A stretch of DNA of 64,000 nt from Methylobacterium brachiatum. GTDB taxonomy: Bacteria; Pseudomonadota; Alphaproteobacteria; Rhizobiales; Beijerinckiaceae. The notes beneath the pieces were generated by a model. The model was not told the DNA's origin. It did not search any database and saw only the letters and a list, made by a program, of their open reading frames with translations. Made by a program: the position numbers and the translations under genes. Below are positions 44,513 to 53,761 of the stretch, piece by piece. Numbering within the stretch: the first letter of the stretch is position 1; every line of letters begins with the position of its first letter. The DNA lies in the NCBI RefSeq assembly GCF_020523825.1, contig NZ_JAJALK010000005.1, forward strand, positions 62,001 to 126,000, in the 5' to 3' direction.

Positions 44513-45361
44513 ATGAACAAAAACTCGAGGGCCGGACGGGCCAGGGCGGGGGCGAGGCGGGGCGCACCGGAGCCGGTCGCCCTGCCGGCGGAGGCCACGC
44601 GCCTGCTGGTGCGGCTCGGCGAGGCCGGGGCCTACGCGCGGCCCGATCCGCTGACCGAGGACGGGCTGCTGGTCCGGCGCGGCGGCGACGGGGTCTCGGT
44701 GGGCAGCGGGCGTTTCGCGCAGGCCGCCGGGCGGGCGCTGGTCGAGGCCGACCTCGCCGCCTGGGATCCCACGGGCACCCGGCTGACGATCGGGCCGGCC
44801 GGGCAGGCGCGGCTGCGACGCAGGCAGGCCCCGGACGGGATGGCCTATCGCGCCCAGCACCAGGATCTGACCGTGATCGACGGCGGCGGCGCGGAGCCGG
44901 CCATCCGGAACGCGTCCGAAAATCCCCTGGCCTGGATGGTCCGGCGCCGGAACCCGGACGGCACGCCGCTGATCGATCCGGCCGCGTTCGAGGCCGGCGA
45001 GCGGCTGCGCCGGGACATGACGAAGGCGGCGATGCTGCCCCGGATGGGGTCCGACCTCGGCGCGCCCCGGGTCGATGGCGGCGGCGCCCGCGATCCGGCC
45101 GCCGCGGCCGACCAGGTGATCGCGGCCCGCCAGCGGGTACGCGGCGCCCTTGACGCGGTCGGCAGCGACCTGTCGGGCCTGCTGATCGACCTCTGCGGCT
45201 TCCTCAAGGGCCTGGAGCGGATCGAGGCCGAGCGCCGCTGGCCGGCCCGCTCCGCCAAGGTCGTGGCCCGCATCGCCCTGGGGCGCCTGGCCGAGCATTA
45301 CGGCCTGGCCCGCGAGGCGACCGGGCCGGATCACGGGCGGTTGCGGCTGTGGCGGGCGTGA
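44513..45361 (+). CDS. DUF6456-family protein
   Basis: This 282-residue protein matches DUF6456 of Rhizobiales. The C-terminal 150 residues carry the characteristic block NASENPLAWMVRRRNPDGTPLIDPAAFEAGERLRRDMTKAAMLPRM and, near the end, DLCGFLKGLERIEAERRWPARSAKVVARIALGRLAEHYGL. The N-terminal part is less conserved and may include a winged helix (TRLLVRLGEAGAYARPDP). GGGA lies 8 bases before the ATG. The function is unknown; a DNA-binding role has been suggested by fold only. Confidence 0.85.
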   Translation: MNKNSRAGRARAGARRGAPEPVALPAEATRLLVRLGEAGAYARPDPLTEDGLLVRRGGDGVSVGSGRFAQAAGRALVEADLAAWDPTGTRLTIGPAGQARLRRRQAPDGMAYRAQHQDLTVIDGGGAEPAIRNASENPLAWMVRRRNPDGTPLIDPAAFEAGERLRRDMTKAAMLPRMGSDLGAPRVDGGGARDPAAAADQVIAARQRVRGALDAVGSDLSGLLIDLCGFLKGLERIEAERRWPARSAKVVARIALGRLAEHYGLAREATGPDHGRLRLWRA

Positions 45362-45605
45362 GAGCAGAGAGCCGCCGGGGGCGCCCATCGCGCCCTCACC
45401 CCGGCAGATCGCGGGCTCTCGGTCGCCCTTCCGACCTCGATCGGGCCAGAGGCTCGGGTGCCGCACAGGCGATCAAGGTCTGACCGGTTCACGAAGTCCG
45501 GGGTGCCGGCGCCCCCCCGAACGCCGGTCGTCCCGGGATGAGGCCGAGGGCGGGACAGACCCGGCCGGAACGGCGCGTTTCCGTCGGAGCGCGCCGTCGC
45601 CCGCC

Positions 45606-47603
45606 TCAGGCGGCCTGGATGTCCCGCAGGAAGCTATCGACCTCCTGCCGGACCTTCTGGGACTGGGTCGCCAGCTGGGAGGCCGCGTGCAGCACCTGGG
45701 TCGCGGCGCTGCCGGTCTCGCTGGACGAGGCCAAGACCTGGACCACGTTGGCCGACACGTCCCGGGTGCCCCGGGCCGCCTCGCCGGCATTGCGCGAGAT
45801 CTCGCTGGTCGCCGCGGTCTGCTGCACCACCGTCGAGGCGATCGCCCCGCTGATCTCGTTCACCGCCGCGATGGTGCGGGCGATCTGCTCGATCGCGTCC
45901 GCGGCCTGGCCCGTGGCGGACTGGATCGCGGCGATCTGGCCGCCGATCTCCTCCGTGGCGCGGGCCGTCTGGCCGGCGAGCTCCTTCACCTCGGCCGCCA
46001 CCACGGCGAAACCGCGCCCCGCGTCGCCGGCGCGCGCCGCCTCGATGGTCGCGTTGAGCGCAAGCAGGTTGGTCTGCCCGGCGATCCCGGAGATCATCGT
46101 CACCGCGGCGCCGATCTGCTCGGCGGCCACCCGCAGGCTGGCCATGGCGGCGTTGGTCGCCTGCGCCTCATGGGCGGCGGCACCCGCGACCTCGTTGGAG
46201 CGGATCACCTGCCGCTCGATTTCCTGCAGCGACGCGACCATCTCCTCGGCGGCCGCCGCAACGGTCTGGACGTTGGTCGAGGCCTGCTCGGCGGCGGCGC
46301 TGGAGGCCACCGCCTGGGTGTTGGTGTCGTCGGCGACCTGGGTCATCGAGCGCGCCGTGGCGTCGAGCTCCGTGGCGGCCCCGGTGACCACCTCGAGCGA
46401 GGCCGCGACGTTCTGCTGGAAAGCCCTGACCAATTGGTCGACCCGCTCGACCCGGCTGAGCCGGGCGGCCTGCTCGGCGGCCTGGGCGGCCTCCAGCTCG
46501 GCCCGGGCGATGGCGTTCTGGCGGAACACGTCCACCGCCTTGGCCATCTCGCGCATCTCGTCACGCACCTTCGGCTGCGGCACCGCCACGTTGGTGTCGC
46601 CCTCGGCCAGGCGCTTCATCGCGTTGGTCATGCCGACGATCGGCCGGATGATGCTGCGGGCGATCAGGAAGGCCAGCGCGCCGCCGAGCACCACCGCCAG
46701 GGTGATCAGGCCGATCTGGATGCGCCGGGCGTTCTCCACCGACGCGGTGGTCGCCTCGGTGAGCTCGTTCACGGCGACGAAGATCTTGTCGCGCGCGGTC
46801 TCGCCGACCCGTTCGATCGACGCCGCGAACGGCTTGATGCCCGTCTCGAACGCGTCATTGGCGACGCTCATCGCGCCGTCCCAGGCCGTCAAGGTCGCCG
46901 CGTAGGCGTCCAGCCCCTCGGCGACCGCCTTGATCTCCGGCGCGACGATCGCGCCGCCCTCCACCGCGCCGAAGGCCTTCAGGGCGCCGCGCGCCTGCTC
47001 GACCGCCGCCAGGAACCCGGCCCGATCCTCGGCCGAAAGCCGCATGGTGAAGCGCGCGGCCTCGAGCCGGGCCCGCAGGATGGTGTTCTCGATCTTCTGA
47101 ACGCGATCGGACATCGCGGCGCTCGTGCGCTCGCGAACCGCGACGACCAGCGCGTCCAAGGCGCGGGCGAGCGCGTCACCGGCCTTGAACATGTTCGTCC
47201 GGGTCTCGTTCACGCGCAGGCCGGCCGTCGCGAGCCGCTCCAGCCCCGGCTTCAGGGCGCGTGCATCGTCGCGCATCTGCCCATAGAGCGGACGGCGCTC
47301 GGTATGCATGGCCCGCGCGAAATGCATCTCGCTCGTCTCCTCGATGGCGCGCCGCGACTGCTCCATCGCGGTGATCTGCTCGGCGCTCGGGGCGAGGCGG
47401 TAATGCTCTGCGGCGCCGGTCAGGCGGGCCGCCAGGCTGTTGATCGTGAGAATCGACCGTACGCCGACGTCGAACCGAGCGCGCATCTCGTATTGGTCGG
47501 TGATGAAGCTCTGTTGATAGAGCGAATACGCACCGATGCCGCCGGCAATCAGCACGAGCATGGCGAAGCCGGCATAGAGCCGGTGGCGAATTCCCAACTT
47601 CAC
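45606..47603 (-). CDS. methyl-accepting chemotaxis receptor (MCP, outside the cluster)
   Basis: This receptor of about 665 residues has TM1 at 10-30 ([21 protein letters not shown]), a helical periplasmic sensor, TM2 ([19 protein letters not shown]) and HAMP ([21 protein letters not shown]). Its tip is [35 protein letters not shown]. The C-terminus is SFLRDIQAA, with no match to the tails of the cluster receptors. It is distinct in sequence from all three. The start is uncertain: GTG at 47603 or ATG at 47636. Confidence 0.9.
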   Translation of the reverse strand: MKLGIRHRLYAGFAMLVLIAGGIGAYSLYQQSFITDQYEMRARFDVGVRSILTINSLAARLTGAAEHYRLAPSAEQITAMEQSRRAIEETSEMHFARAMHTERRPLYGQMRDDARALKPGLERLATAGLRVNETRTNMFKAGDALARALDALVVAVRERTSAAMSDRVQKIENTILRARLEAARFTMRLSAEDRAGFLAAVEQARGALKAFGAVEGGAIVAPEIKAVAEGLDAYAATLTAWDGAMSVANDAFETGIKPFAASIERVGETARDKIFVAVNELTEATTASVENARRIQIGLITLAVVLGGALAFLIARSIIRPIVGMTNAMKRLAEGDTNVAVPQPKVRDEMREMAKAVDVFRQNAIARAELEAAQAAEQAARLSRVERVDQLVRAFQQNVAASLEVVTGAATELDATARSMTQVADDTNTQAVASSAAAEQASTNVQTVAAAAEEMVASLQEIERQVIRSNEVAGAAAHEAQATNAAMASLRVAAEQIGAAVTMISGIAGQTNLLALNATIEAARAGDAGRGFAVVAAEVKELAGQTARATEEIGGQIAAIQSATGQAADAIEQIARTIAAVNEISGAIASTVVQQTAATSEISRNAGEAARGTRDVSANVVQVLASSSETGSAATQVLHAASQLATQSQKVRQEVDSFLRDIQAA

Positions 47604-48185
47604 GGGTGGACGACTTTCCAAAGAGCATGCCCGCATCGGGCACGACGCCGATAAAAGTCGGATCGATGACACTATTGTGTCAGCATTCGCACCTCAACCT
47701 CAGGTATTTTCAAAGTTGTTATTGTTTTAATATTGGACTTTACCTTACAGTCGCGCACAGGACGCAAGAGTAAAGATTCGCGGCGGTCGGATGGGGGCAA
47801 TCCGCCCGGCCAATTCAGAGCTCGCTCGACACTTTTGAATTCACGATCATATCCAACGTATTTTCATAGTAATCCTATTTTATACCCGCTGAGATCAAGT
47901 TTCCGCGGACGATGCCGAGCTGACAGGGCTCCTCGGACCAACAACCAAGAGTCTATCATCTCCTGGGATCCCGATGCCCTGCGCAGACAGCCGCTCGTCG
48001 GAGACCCGAAGCGCCGTCCGGCCGCCGGCGTTCGGACCGATGCTCCGAGGCCCGGATTTCGGCCCGGGAAGCCCGGTTGGGAGATTCCAGGCTAAGCCCG
48101 CACGACCGATTCGGCGCGCGTCTGTCGGGCGGGCGACGGGCCGGGGGCAGACGTGGCGACGAGGATGTGCGCGCGACGACGCGCG
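47604..48185. other. AT-rich intergenic region between receptor and receiver genes
   Basis: About 580 bases without a supported gene. From 47640 to 47900 the composition is clearly AT-rich, similar to the islands beside the cheA and soluble receptor genes. A GCCGATAA (FliA -10-like) at 47647 points away from the receptor. Confidence 0.45.
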
Positions 48186-48629
48186 TCAGGCCACGCGATT
48201 CGCCAGGGCCTCGCGCATCAGGCTGGCGACCATCCCGTCCTGGAACTGCTCGCGCTGGATGAACAGCGCGTCCGGAACCAGCACCGAGGCGTCCTGCTCC
48301 GGCGGGTCGACCGGATCGCTGGAGAGGACGATGCGCAGGCCCGGGCGCAGAGCCCGCGCCTCGACCGCGAGCTGCGCGCAACACAGGCCGCCCTGCAGGG
48401 CCGCGTCCACCACCATCACGTCCACGGGCAGCCCGAGGGCCAGGACCGTCATGGCGTCGACGCCCCGGTCGCAGGCGGTCACCTGATAGCCCAGCATCCG
48501 GATCTCGGCGGAAATCTCGTCGCGCCAGCGCTTGTGACGGCCGACGACCAGCACCTGGATCCGGTAACAAACGCCCTGGGGCAGCCTGCCGGAGGCCGTC
48601 TCGACGTCGGTTGTGGGCATCGTCCGCAC
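48186..48629 (-). CDS. degenerate receiver-domain protein
   Basis: This 147-residue protein has a receiver-like fold over residues 22-115: IQVLVVGRHKRWRDEISAEIRMLGYQVTACDRGVDAMTVLALGLPVDVMVVDAALQGG. The phospho-acceptor Asp (VMVVDAAL) is present and SSD replaces the usual Ser/Thr. The Mg-binding acidic pair after beta-1 is replaced by GR, and the conserved Lys is absent. Normal phosphorylation is doubtful. A GTG at 48629 has GAGG four bases upstream; an ATG at 48620 is the alternative. Apparently monocistronic. Confidence 0.65.
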   Translation of the reverse strand: MRTMPTTDVETASGRLPQGVCYRIQVLVVGRHKRWRDEISAEIRMLGYQVTACDRGVDAMTVLALGLPVDVMVVDAALQGGLCCAQLAVEARALRPGLRIVLSSDPVDPPEQDASVLVPDALFIQREQFQDGMVASLMREALANRVA

Positions 48630-48863
48630 TCGACCTCGCTCTGGCTTTGCGATGCATCATGCTAAGCCGGGAACTCAGTCGCGCGCAAGCCTTCGTGCGC
48701 AGGCCTTGGGCCGCGAAGGCGCCGCATTCCGCGCCGCTGTTGCCCAAAGCGCATGCAGCCCGAAGCGTGGTCATAGCGTAGGCTTGCGGTTGACGGCGCC
48801 GGGGTCGCGCGGGCAACACCGGGCCGCCGCGGGAGGCCCCGCGCGCTGCCGGAGCTTGAGCCG

Positions 48864-50114
48864 ATGTCGTCCGCGAAATCCCCTCCCGTCTCTCCGCTGG
48901 CGCCCGCTACGGTGCCGGAGCTGCCGCCGCTGCCGGGCGTGCGGATCGCCACCGCCCAGGCCGGCATCCGCTACAGCGGCCGCACCGACGTGCTCTACGT
49001 CGATCTCGCCCCCGGCACCCGGGCGGCCGGGGTGTTCACCCGCTCGAAATGTCCCTCGGCGCCGGTGGATTGGTGCCGCGAGGCCCTGTCGCACGGCGCA
49101 GCCCGGGCCGTGGTGGTCAATTCGGGCAACGCCAACGCCTTCACGGGCCGGCTCGGCCGGGAGGCCGTCGCCAAGACCGTGCAGATCGCCGCGCAGGCCG
49201 CCGGCTGCAGCGACCGGGAGGTCTACGTCGCCTCCACGGGCGTGATCGGCGAGCCGCTGCCGGCTGAGCGATTCGAGGGCGTGCTGGCCGATTGCGCCGC
49301 CCGGGCCACGGACGGGCCGGCCGCCTGGGCCGAGGCCGCCCGGGCGATCATGACCACCGACACCTTCCCCAAGCTCGCGACCCGCACCGCCGAGATCGAC
49401 GGCGTGCGCGTCACCATCAACGGCATCGCCAAGGGCGCCGGCATGATCGCCCCCGACATGGCGACGATGCTGGCCTTCGTGTTCACCGACGCCGCCCTGC
49501 CCCAGGCGGCGCTCCAGGCCCTGCTCGCGGCCGGCACCCAGACCAGCTTCAACTGCGTGACGGTGGACGGCGACACCTCGACCTCCGACACCCTGCTGCT
49601 GTTCTCCACCGCCAAGGCCGGCAATGCCGAGATCGCCGACGCGGCCGACCCGCGTCTCGCCGGCTTCAAGGCGGCGCTCGACAGCCTGCTGATCGAGCTC
49701 GCGCAGCTCGTCGCCAAGGATGGCGAGGGCGCGCGCAAGTTCGTCACCGTGCGGGTCACCGGGGCTGAGAGCGACGCCTCCGCCCACCGGATCGCCATGT
49801 CGATCGCCAACTCGCCGCTGGTGAAGACCGCGGTGGCCGGCGAGGACGCCAATTGGGGCCGGGTGGTGATGGCGGTCGGCAAGGCCGGCGAGCCCGCCGA
49901 CCGGGATCGCCTGGCGATCTGGTTCGGCGACGTGCGCGTGGCCTTCCAGGGTGCCCGCGACCCGGATTACAGCGAGGACGCCGCCAGCGCGGTCATGCGC
50001 GAGCCCGAGATCGGGATCCGGGTCGATCTCGGCCTGGGCGAGGGTCAGGCCCGCGTCTGGACCTGCGACCTGACCAAGGCCTACATCGAGATCAACGGGG
50101 ATTACCGCTCGTGA
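48864..50114 (+). CDS. argJ: bifunctional ornithine acetyltransferase/N-acetylglutamate synthase
   Basis: This 416-residue enzyme recycles the acetyl group in arginine synthesis and may also make N-acetylglutamate. It is made as a precursor that cleaves itself at the Thr of APDMATML (T201) to give alpha and beta chains. The surrounding [20 protein letters not shown] and [14 protein letters not shown] are diagnostic, as is the C-terminal [16 protein letters not shown]. Its stop overlaps the next gene by four bases, so it heads a three-gene operon with a SIMPL protein and a Nudix hydrolase. Confidence 0.97.
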   Translation: MSSAKSPPVSPLAPATVPELPPLPGVRIATAQAGIRYSGRTDVLYVDLAPGTRAAGVFTRSKCPSAPVDWCREALSHGAARAVVVNSGNANAFTGRLGREAVAKTVQIAAQAAGCSDREVYVASTGVIGEPLPAERFEGVLADCAARATDGPAAWAEAARAIMTTDTFPKLATRTAEIDGVRVTINGIAKGAGMIAPDMATMLAFVFTDAALPQAALQALLAAGTQTSFNCVTVDGDTSTSDTLLLFSTAKAGNAEIADAADPRLAGFKAALDSLLIELAQLVAKDGEGARKFVTVRVTGAESDASAHRIAMSIANSPLVKTAVAGEDANWGRVVMAVGKAGEPADRDRLAIWFGDVRVAFQGARDPDYSEDAASAVMREPEIGIRVDLGLGEGQARVWTCDLTKAYIEINGDYRS

Positions 50115-50830
50115 GGGCGCGCCTCGCCGGCCTGCTCCTGCTGGCCCTGCTGCCCGCCGGCGCGCAGGCCGACGATTCGGCGTGCAAGCGGCACATCAGC
50201 GTCGTCGGGCGCGCCGCGGAGACGCGGGCGCCGGACTTCGCCGAGATCACCATCGGGATCGAGGCCCGGGGCGCGACCCCGGCCGCGGCCCTCGACGCCG
50301 CCTCGAAGGCGGTGGCCGGGGTCTCGGCGCAGGCGCGCGCTTTGGGTGTGCCGACCGCCGATATCGGCACCGCCGCGGTGACGCTCCAGGCCGGCTCGCG
50401 CAGCGTGACCCGGCCGGGGGGCTTGATCACCGAGGAGCCCGACGGCTACCGGGCCGGCAACGCGGTGACCGTCCGCCTCGCCGACATGGACCGCCTCGGC
50501 GACCTGCTGCGCCAGGCCCTCGATTCGGGCGCGAACCGGATCGACGGGGTCAGCTTCGGCCTGCGCGATCCCGACACCGCCGAATCGGCGCTCCAGGTCG
50601 CGGCCGCCCGGGATGCCCGGAGCCGGGCCGAGGCCCTGGCCGAGGCGGTGGGTGCCAAGCTCGGGCCGCTCTGCACCCTGGGCAACCCGGGCGCCGCGGT
50701 CCCGCCGCCGCCGGTCTACAGCCGCGCGCTGGCGGCCCCGATGGCCGCCAAGGGCCGGCGCGTCCCGATCGAGGCCGGCACGATCCAGCTCTCCTCCGAG
50801 GTCTCGGCCAGCTTCGCGGTGGCGCCGTGA
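50111..50830 (+). CDS. SIMPL (DUF541) periplasmic protein
   Basis: This 239-residue protein has a signal peptide ([18 protein letters not shown]) and a SIMPL/DUF541 domain: [40 protein letters not shown], a middle [43 protein letters not shown] block, and ELSS-type end ([15 protein letters not shown]). The GTG start overlaps argJ (GTGA) and its stop overlaps the Nudix gene in the same way. The function of the family is poorly defined, with links to oxidative stress. Confidence 0.85.
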   Translation: MRARLAGLLLLALLPAGAQADDSACKRHISVVGRAAETRAPDFAEITIGIEARGATPAAALDAASKAVAGVSAQARALGVPTADIGTAAVTLQAGSRSVTRPGGLITEEPDGYRAGNAVTVRLADMDRLGDLLRQALDSGANRIDGVSFGLRDPDTAESALQVAAARDARSRAEALAEAVGAKLGPLCTLGNPGAAVPPPPVYSRALAAPMAAKGRRVPIEAGTIQLSSEVSASFAVAP

Positions 50831-51243
50831 GCCAGCCGCTGCGCCTGTTGCTCGTGGTCGCCGTGGCGCTGGTCGATGTCGACGGCCGCGTCCTGGTGAG
50901 CGAGCGCCCGGCGGGCAAGCAGCTCGCCGGCCTGTGGGAATTTCCCGGCGGCAAGGTCGAGGCCGGCGAGCGCCCGGAGGAGACCCTGATCCGGGAGCTG
51001 TCCGAGGAGCTCGGCATCCGGGTCGAGGAGCCGTGCCTGGCGCCCCTGACCTTCGCGAGCCACGCCTATCCCGACTTCCACCTGCTGATGCCGCTCTACG
51101 TCTGCCGCCGCTGGTCGGGCACGCCGCGCCCGATGGAGGGCCAGGCGCTCAAATGGGTCCGCCCCAAGGCCCTGCGCGACCTCGCCATGCCCCCGGCGGA
51201 CGCGCCGCTGATCCCGTTCCTGGTCGAGCTGCTGGGGAGCTGA
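50827..51243 (+). CDS. mutT: Nudix hydrolase, MutT-like
   Basis: This 138-residue protein hydrolyses oxidised nucleotides such as 8-oxo-dGTP if it is a true MutT. The Nudix box GGKVEAGERPEETLIRELSEELGI fills residues 41-64 with all consensus residues. The opening VVAVALVDVDGRVLVSERPAGKQLAGLWEFP and the C-terminal EGQALKWVRPKALRDLAMPPADAPLI are typical. The GTG start overlaps the upstream gene. The combination with argJ is conserved in related genomes as argJ-mutT. Confidence 0.93.
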   Translation: MSQPLRLLLVVAVALVDVDGRVLVSERPAGKQLAGLWEFPGGKVEAGERPEETLIRELSEELGIRVEEPCLAPLTFASHAYPDFHLLMPLYVCRRWSGTPRPMEGQALKWVRPKALRDLAMPPADAPLIPFLVELLGS

Positions 51244-51600
51244 TCGGAGCCTGGAGCGGAGGGCTATCGCCGTCCTTGCACGCCGCAAATCGGTGACGGC
51301 GTAGGATACCCGGTCCGTACAGGGCACGCGCCTCCTCCCCCTTTGCGGGCTGCTGGCTACACAGATTTGCGAAGACCCGGCGCCGGGACGGGGCGCGGGT
51401 CCCCTCTCCCGCACGGGAGAGGGGGCACGTCGCGCCGCTTCGCCGGCGGCGGTGCTCAGCGGAGATATATGAACCTCGTAGCCCGCGAGGGGGGAAGGGA
51501 GAGGCGCCCATGACGGGCTGCCGCCCTCATCCGCTAACGGGGGGCGGAGTGGGGAACATGCCGCCCCTTCGGGGATATCGGGGCGGCGGCACCCGAAACC
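51244..51600. other. intergenic stretch with a dispersed hairpin
   Basis: About 360 bases between convergent mutT and the oxidoreductase gene. It contains the hairpin at 51401-51424 and flanking GC-rich repeat sequence. No gene is supported. Confidence 0.5.
51401..51424. repeat. dispersed perfect hairpin
   Basis: CCCCTCTCCC (51401-51410) and its complement (51415-51424) flank GCAC. The core is the same as in the inverted repeat at 6325-6364 (CCCTCTCCC-GTGC-GGGAGAGGG). Confidence 0.7.
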
Positions 51601-52578
51601 TCACAGCGCCAGAATCCCCTCCACCGCCTCCTGCACGGCGAGCGCTTCGGCGAGGGTGGCGAGGTGGTGGGGCTCGCCGCGCGTCATGCGGACGACGCCC
51701 GCGAGCTGGCGGCGCAGCGCGATCGGGCGCACCTCCGCGTTGGGGAGCGCATCGGGAGCCGGGGTGAAGCGGCCGTCCGGGCCGCGGCGCTCGGCGATGG
51801 CCCAGTCGCGCAGGCGGATGGCGCCGGCATCGCCCTCCAGCGTCCAGGTGTTGTGGTCGTCTTCGGCGACGCCGCCGACCCGGCCGGTCAGGGTCACGGG
51901 AATGCCGCCGGCCCTCAGCGTCACGTCGATCGCCCGCTCGGAGCGGCCGGCCTCCGGGAAGGCGACCGTGCCGGCGAGCCCGTCCATCGGCCCGCACAGG
52001 CGGCGGGCGAGGAACAGGAAGTGCGAGACGACCTCGCGGGTGAAGCCGCCCTCGGCCCGGGCGTCGAGCCAGCGCGCCGCGTCGGCTTGCCAGGGGCGCG
52101 GCCAGCGGGCGAAGGCCACCGCGATGCTGAGCCGGCGAGGCGTCCCGACCGCGCCCTCGGCGATCCAGCGCTCCAGCGCCGCGACGCCGGGCGACGAGGC
52201 GAACGGGAAATTCACCGCCCCGGCCGCCCTGGCCTCGGCCACGAAGGCGCGGGCGTCGGCAAGGTCGATCGCCAGGGGCTTCTCGCAGAAGACGGTCCGG
52301 CCGGCGGCCAGCGCCGCGCGGGCGTAGCCGAGATGCGAGGCCGGCGGCGAGGCGACGTAGACGCAGGCGCTCGCCGCCACGACGGCGTCGGAACCGGCAA
52401 CCTGCGGCACCGCCGGGAAGGCGGCGCCGACCCGGGCCAGGGCCTCCGGGGACGGGTCCCACAGGGCGGCGACCCGGACCGGCGAATCCGACGCGCCGTG
52501 GAGCGCGCCGATCAGGCGCTCGCCCATGATGCCGGCGCCGATGATCCCGAGGGCGAGCGGCTGGTCGGTTGTGGTCAT
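51601..52578 (-). CDS. Gfo/Idh/MocA-family oxidoreductase
   Basis: This 325-residue protein has the dinucleotide motif GIIGAGIMGE at 10-19 and the catalytic CEKPLAID block near residue 97, as in inositol and glucose-fructose oxidoreductases. The C-terminal half forms the beta-sheet substrate domain (ATRWLDARAEGGFTREVVSHFLFLARRL region). The substrate cannot be told. It follows the DoxX gene in the same direction by 27 bases and may be part of the quinone-response operon. Confidence 0.88.
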   Translation of the reverse strand: MTTTDQPLALGIIGAGIMGERLIGALHGASDSPVRVAALWDPSPEALARVGAAFPAVPQVAGSDAVVAASACVYVASPPASHLGYARAALAAGRTVFCEKPLAIDLADARAFVAEARAAGAVNFPFASSPGVAALERWIAEGAVGTPRRLSIAVAFARWPRPWQADAARWLDARAEGGFTREVVSHFLFLARRLCGPMDGLAGTVAFPEAGRSERAIDVTLRAGGIPVTLTGRVGGVAEDDHNTWTLEGDAGAIRLRDWAIAERRGPDGRFTPAPDALPNAEVRPIALRRQLAGVVRMTRGEPHHLATLAEALAVQEAVEGILAL

Positions 52579-52605
52579 CCCGGTTCCCTGTGTGACGGCG
52601 CCCGG

Positions 52606-53013
52606 TCAGGCCCGGCCCCGACGGGCGTCGAGGCTGACCGGGCCGGCCCCGAAGGCCGCGACCTGAAGCAAGCCGCCCGCCACGGCGAGGTTCTTGAGGA
52701 AGTGGAACATCTGGTTCGGGTCCGCCAGGGCCGTGTGGAAGGTCAGGGCGGTGGCCACCGCGAATCCCGCGAGCGCCAGGGCGACGAGCCGGGTCCGGTA
52801 GCCGGCAATCAGCAGCAGGCCGCCCAGGACCTCCACCAGGGCGGCGGCCGCGAACGACACCTCCGGCAGCGGCAGGCCGGCGGCCCGGATGGTGGCGAGC
52901 GTCGCGGCCGGGGCGGCGAGCTTGCCGATTCCGCTCACCAGGAACAGCGCGCTCATCAGGACCCGGCCGGTCACCGGCAGCAGGGCGGTGGCGGAGGCGA
53001 TCGGGGTGGCCAT
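52606..53013 (-). CDS. DoxX-family membrane protein
   Basis: This 135-residue protein has four transmembrane segments and the DoxX pattern (GRVLMSALFLVSGIGKLAAP, VEVLGGLLLIAGYRTRLVALALAGFAVATAL, FHFLKNLAVAGGLLQVAAFGAG). MhqP/YdfP of Bacillus is in this family. The ATG at 53013 is favoured over 53031 because GGAG is 7 bases upstream. It lies directly downstream of the hydrolase and dioxygenase genes, the order known from quinone-detoxification operons. Confidence 0.88.
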   Translation of the reverse strand: MATPIASATALLPVTGRVLMSALFLVSGIGKLAAPAATLATIRAAGLPLPEVSFAAAALVEVLGGLLLIAGYRTRLVALALAGFAVATALTFHTALADPNQMFHFLKNLAVAGGLLQVAAFGAGPVSLDARRGRA

Positions 53014-53051
53014 GGCAATACTCCGGTTCAACGTGGGATGTCTTGCGAGGA

Positions 53052-53699
53052 TCAGGCCGCGCCCGGCCGCGCGAGGCCGCGGACCCAGTCGGCCGCGAGG
53101 CTGACATCAGCCTGCGACAGGCCGTGGCCGACCGGCAGGATCCGGTGTTCGACCGCCGCGCCGGCGGCTGTGAGCTGCCGGGCCAGCCGGCCGGCATTCT
53201 CGGCCGGGACGATCGGGTCCATCGCCCCGGAGAGCATCAGCACCGGCTTGCCCGCGAGGTTGGCGGCGGGCGGCTCGGCCAGCGGCACCATCGGCCGGAT
53301 CAGCACCGCGCCCGCCAGCACCTCCGGGTGCAGCATCAGCAGCGCGGCGGCGATGTTGGCGCCGTTCGAGAAGCCGAGGGCCAGCGGCGCGGCCAGGCCG
53401 AAGCGCGCCCGCGCCGCGGCCACGAAGGCCGCGAGATCCGCGGTGCGGCGGCGCAGGTCGGCCTCGTCGAACACCCCCTCGGCCAGCCGCCGGAAGAAGC
53501 GCGGCATGCCGTTCTCCGACACCGCCCCGCGGGGCGACAGCAGGGCGGCGCCCGGGGCCACGATCCGGCCGAGCGGCAGGAGATCGTGCTCGTTGCCGCC
53601 GGTCCCGTGCAGGAGCAGCAGCGGCCGCGCCTCGGTGGCGCCGGGCTCGAAGTGATGGATCAGGCCGAGGGCATTGGGCGTGCGGACGTCTTGGGTCAT
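53052..53699 (-). CDS. alpha/beta hydrolase (MhqD-like carboxylesterase/phospholipase)
   Basis: This 215-residue hydrolase has LLLLHGTGGNEHDLLPL, an oxyanion-hole motif, the nucleophile S111 in LGFSNGAN, D161 in SGAMDPIVP and H192 in PVGHGL. It is the compact size of the YodD/MhqD carboxylesterase group. GAGG lies 6 bases before the ATG. It is flanked by the dioxygenase upstream and DoxX downstream. A larger ORF in this frame is a shadow. Confidence 0.9.
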   Translation of the reverse strand: MTQDVRTPNALGLIHHFEPGATEARPLLLLHGTGGNEHDLLPLGRIVAPGAALLSPRGAVSENGMPRFFRRLAEGVFDEADLRRRTADLAAFVAAARARFGLAAPLALGFSNGANIAAALLMLHPEVLAGAVLIRPMVPLAEPPAANLAGKPVLMLSGAMDPIVPAENAGRLARQLTAAGAAVEHRILPVGHGLSQADVSLAADWVRGLARPGAA

Positions 53700-53761
53700 G
53701 GCGACCTCGCTGAAGAGTATCCTCGCATCTCCGCCCCGTTCGTCCGGGGCGGAGATCTGGT

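Noticed and set aside
47647..47654. GCCGATAA, a FliA-type -10 box near a receptor gene
   Set aside because: It points away from the receptor gene and lacks a matching -35 element at the right spacing.
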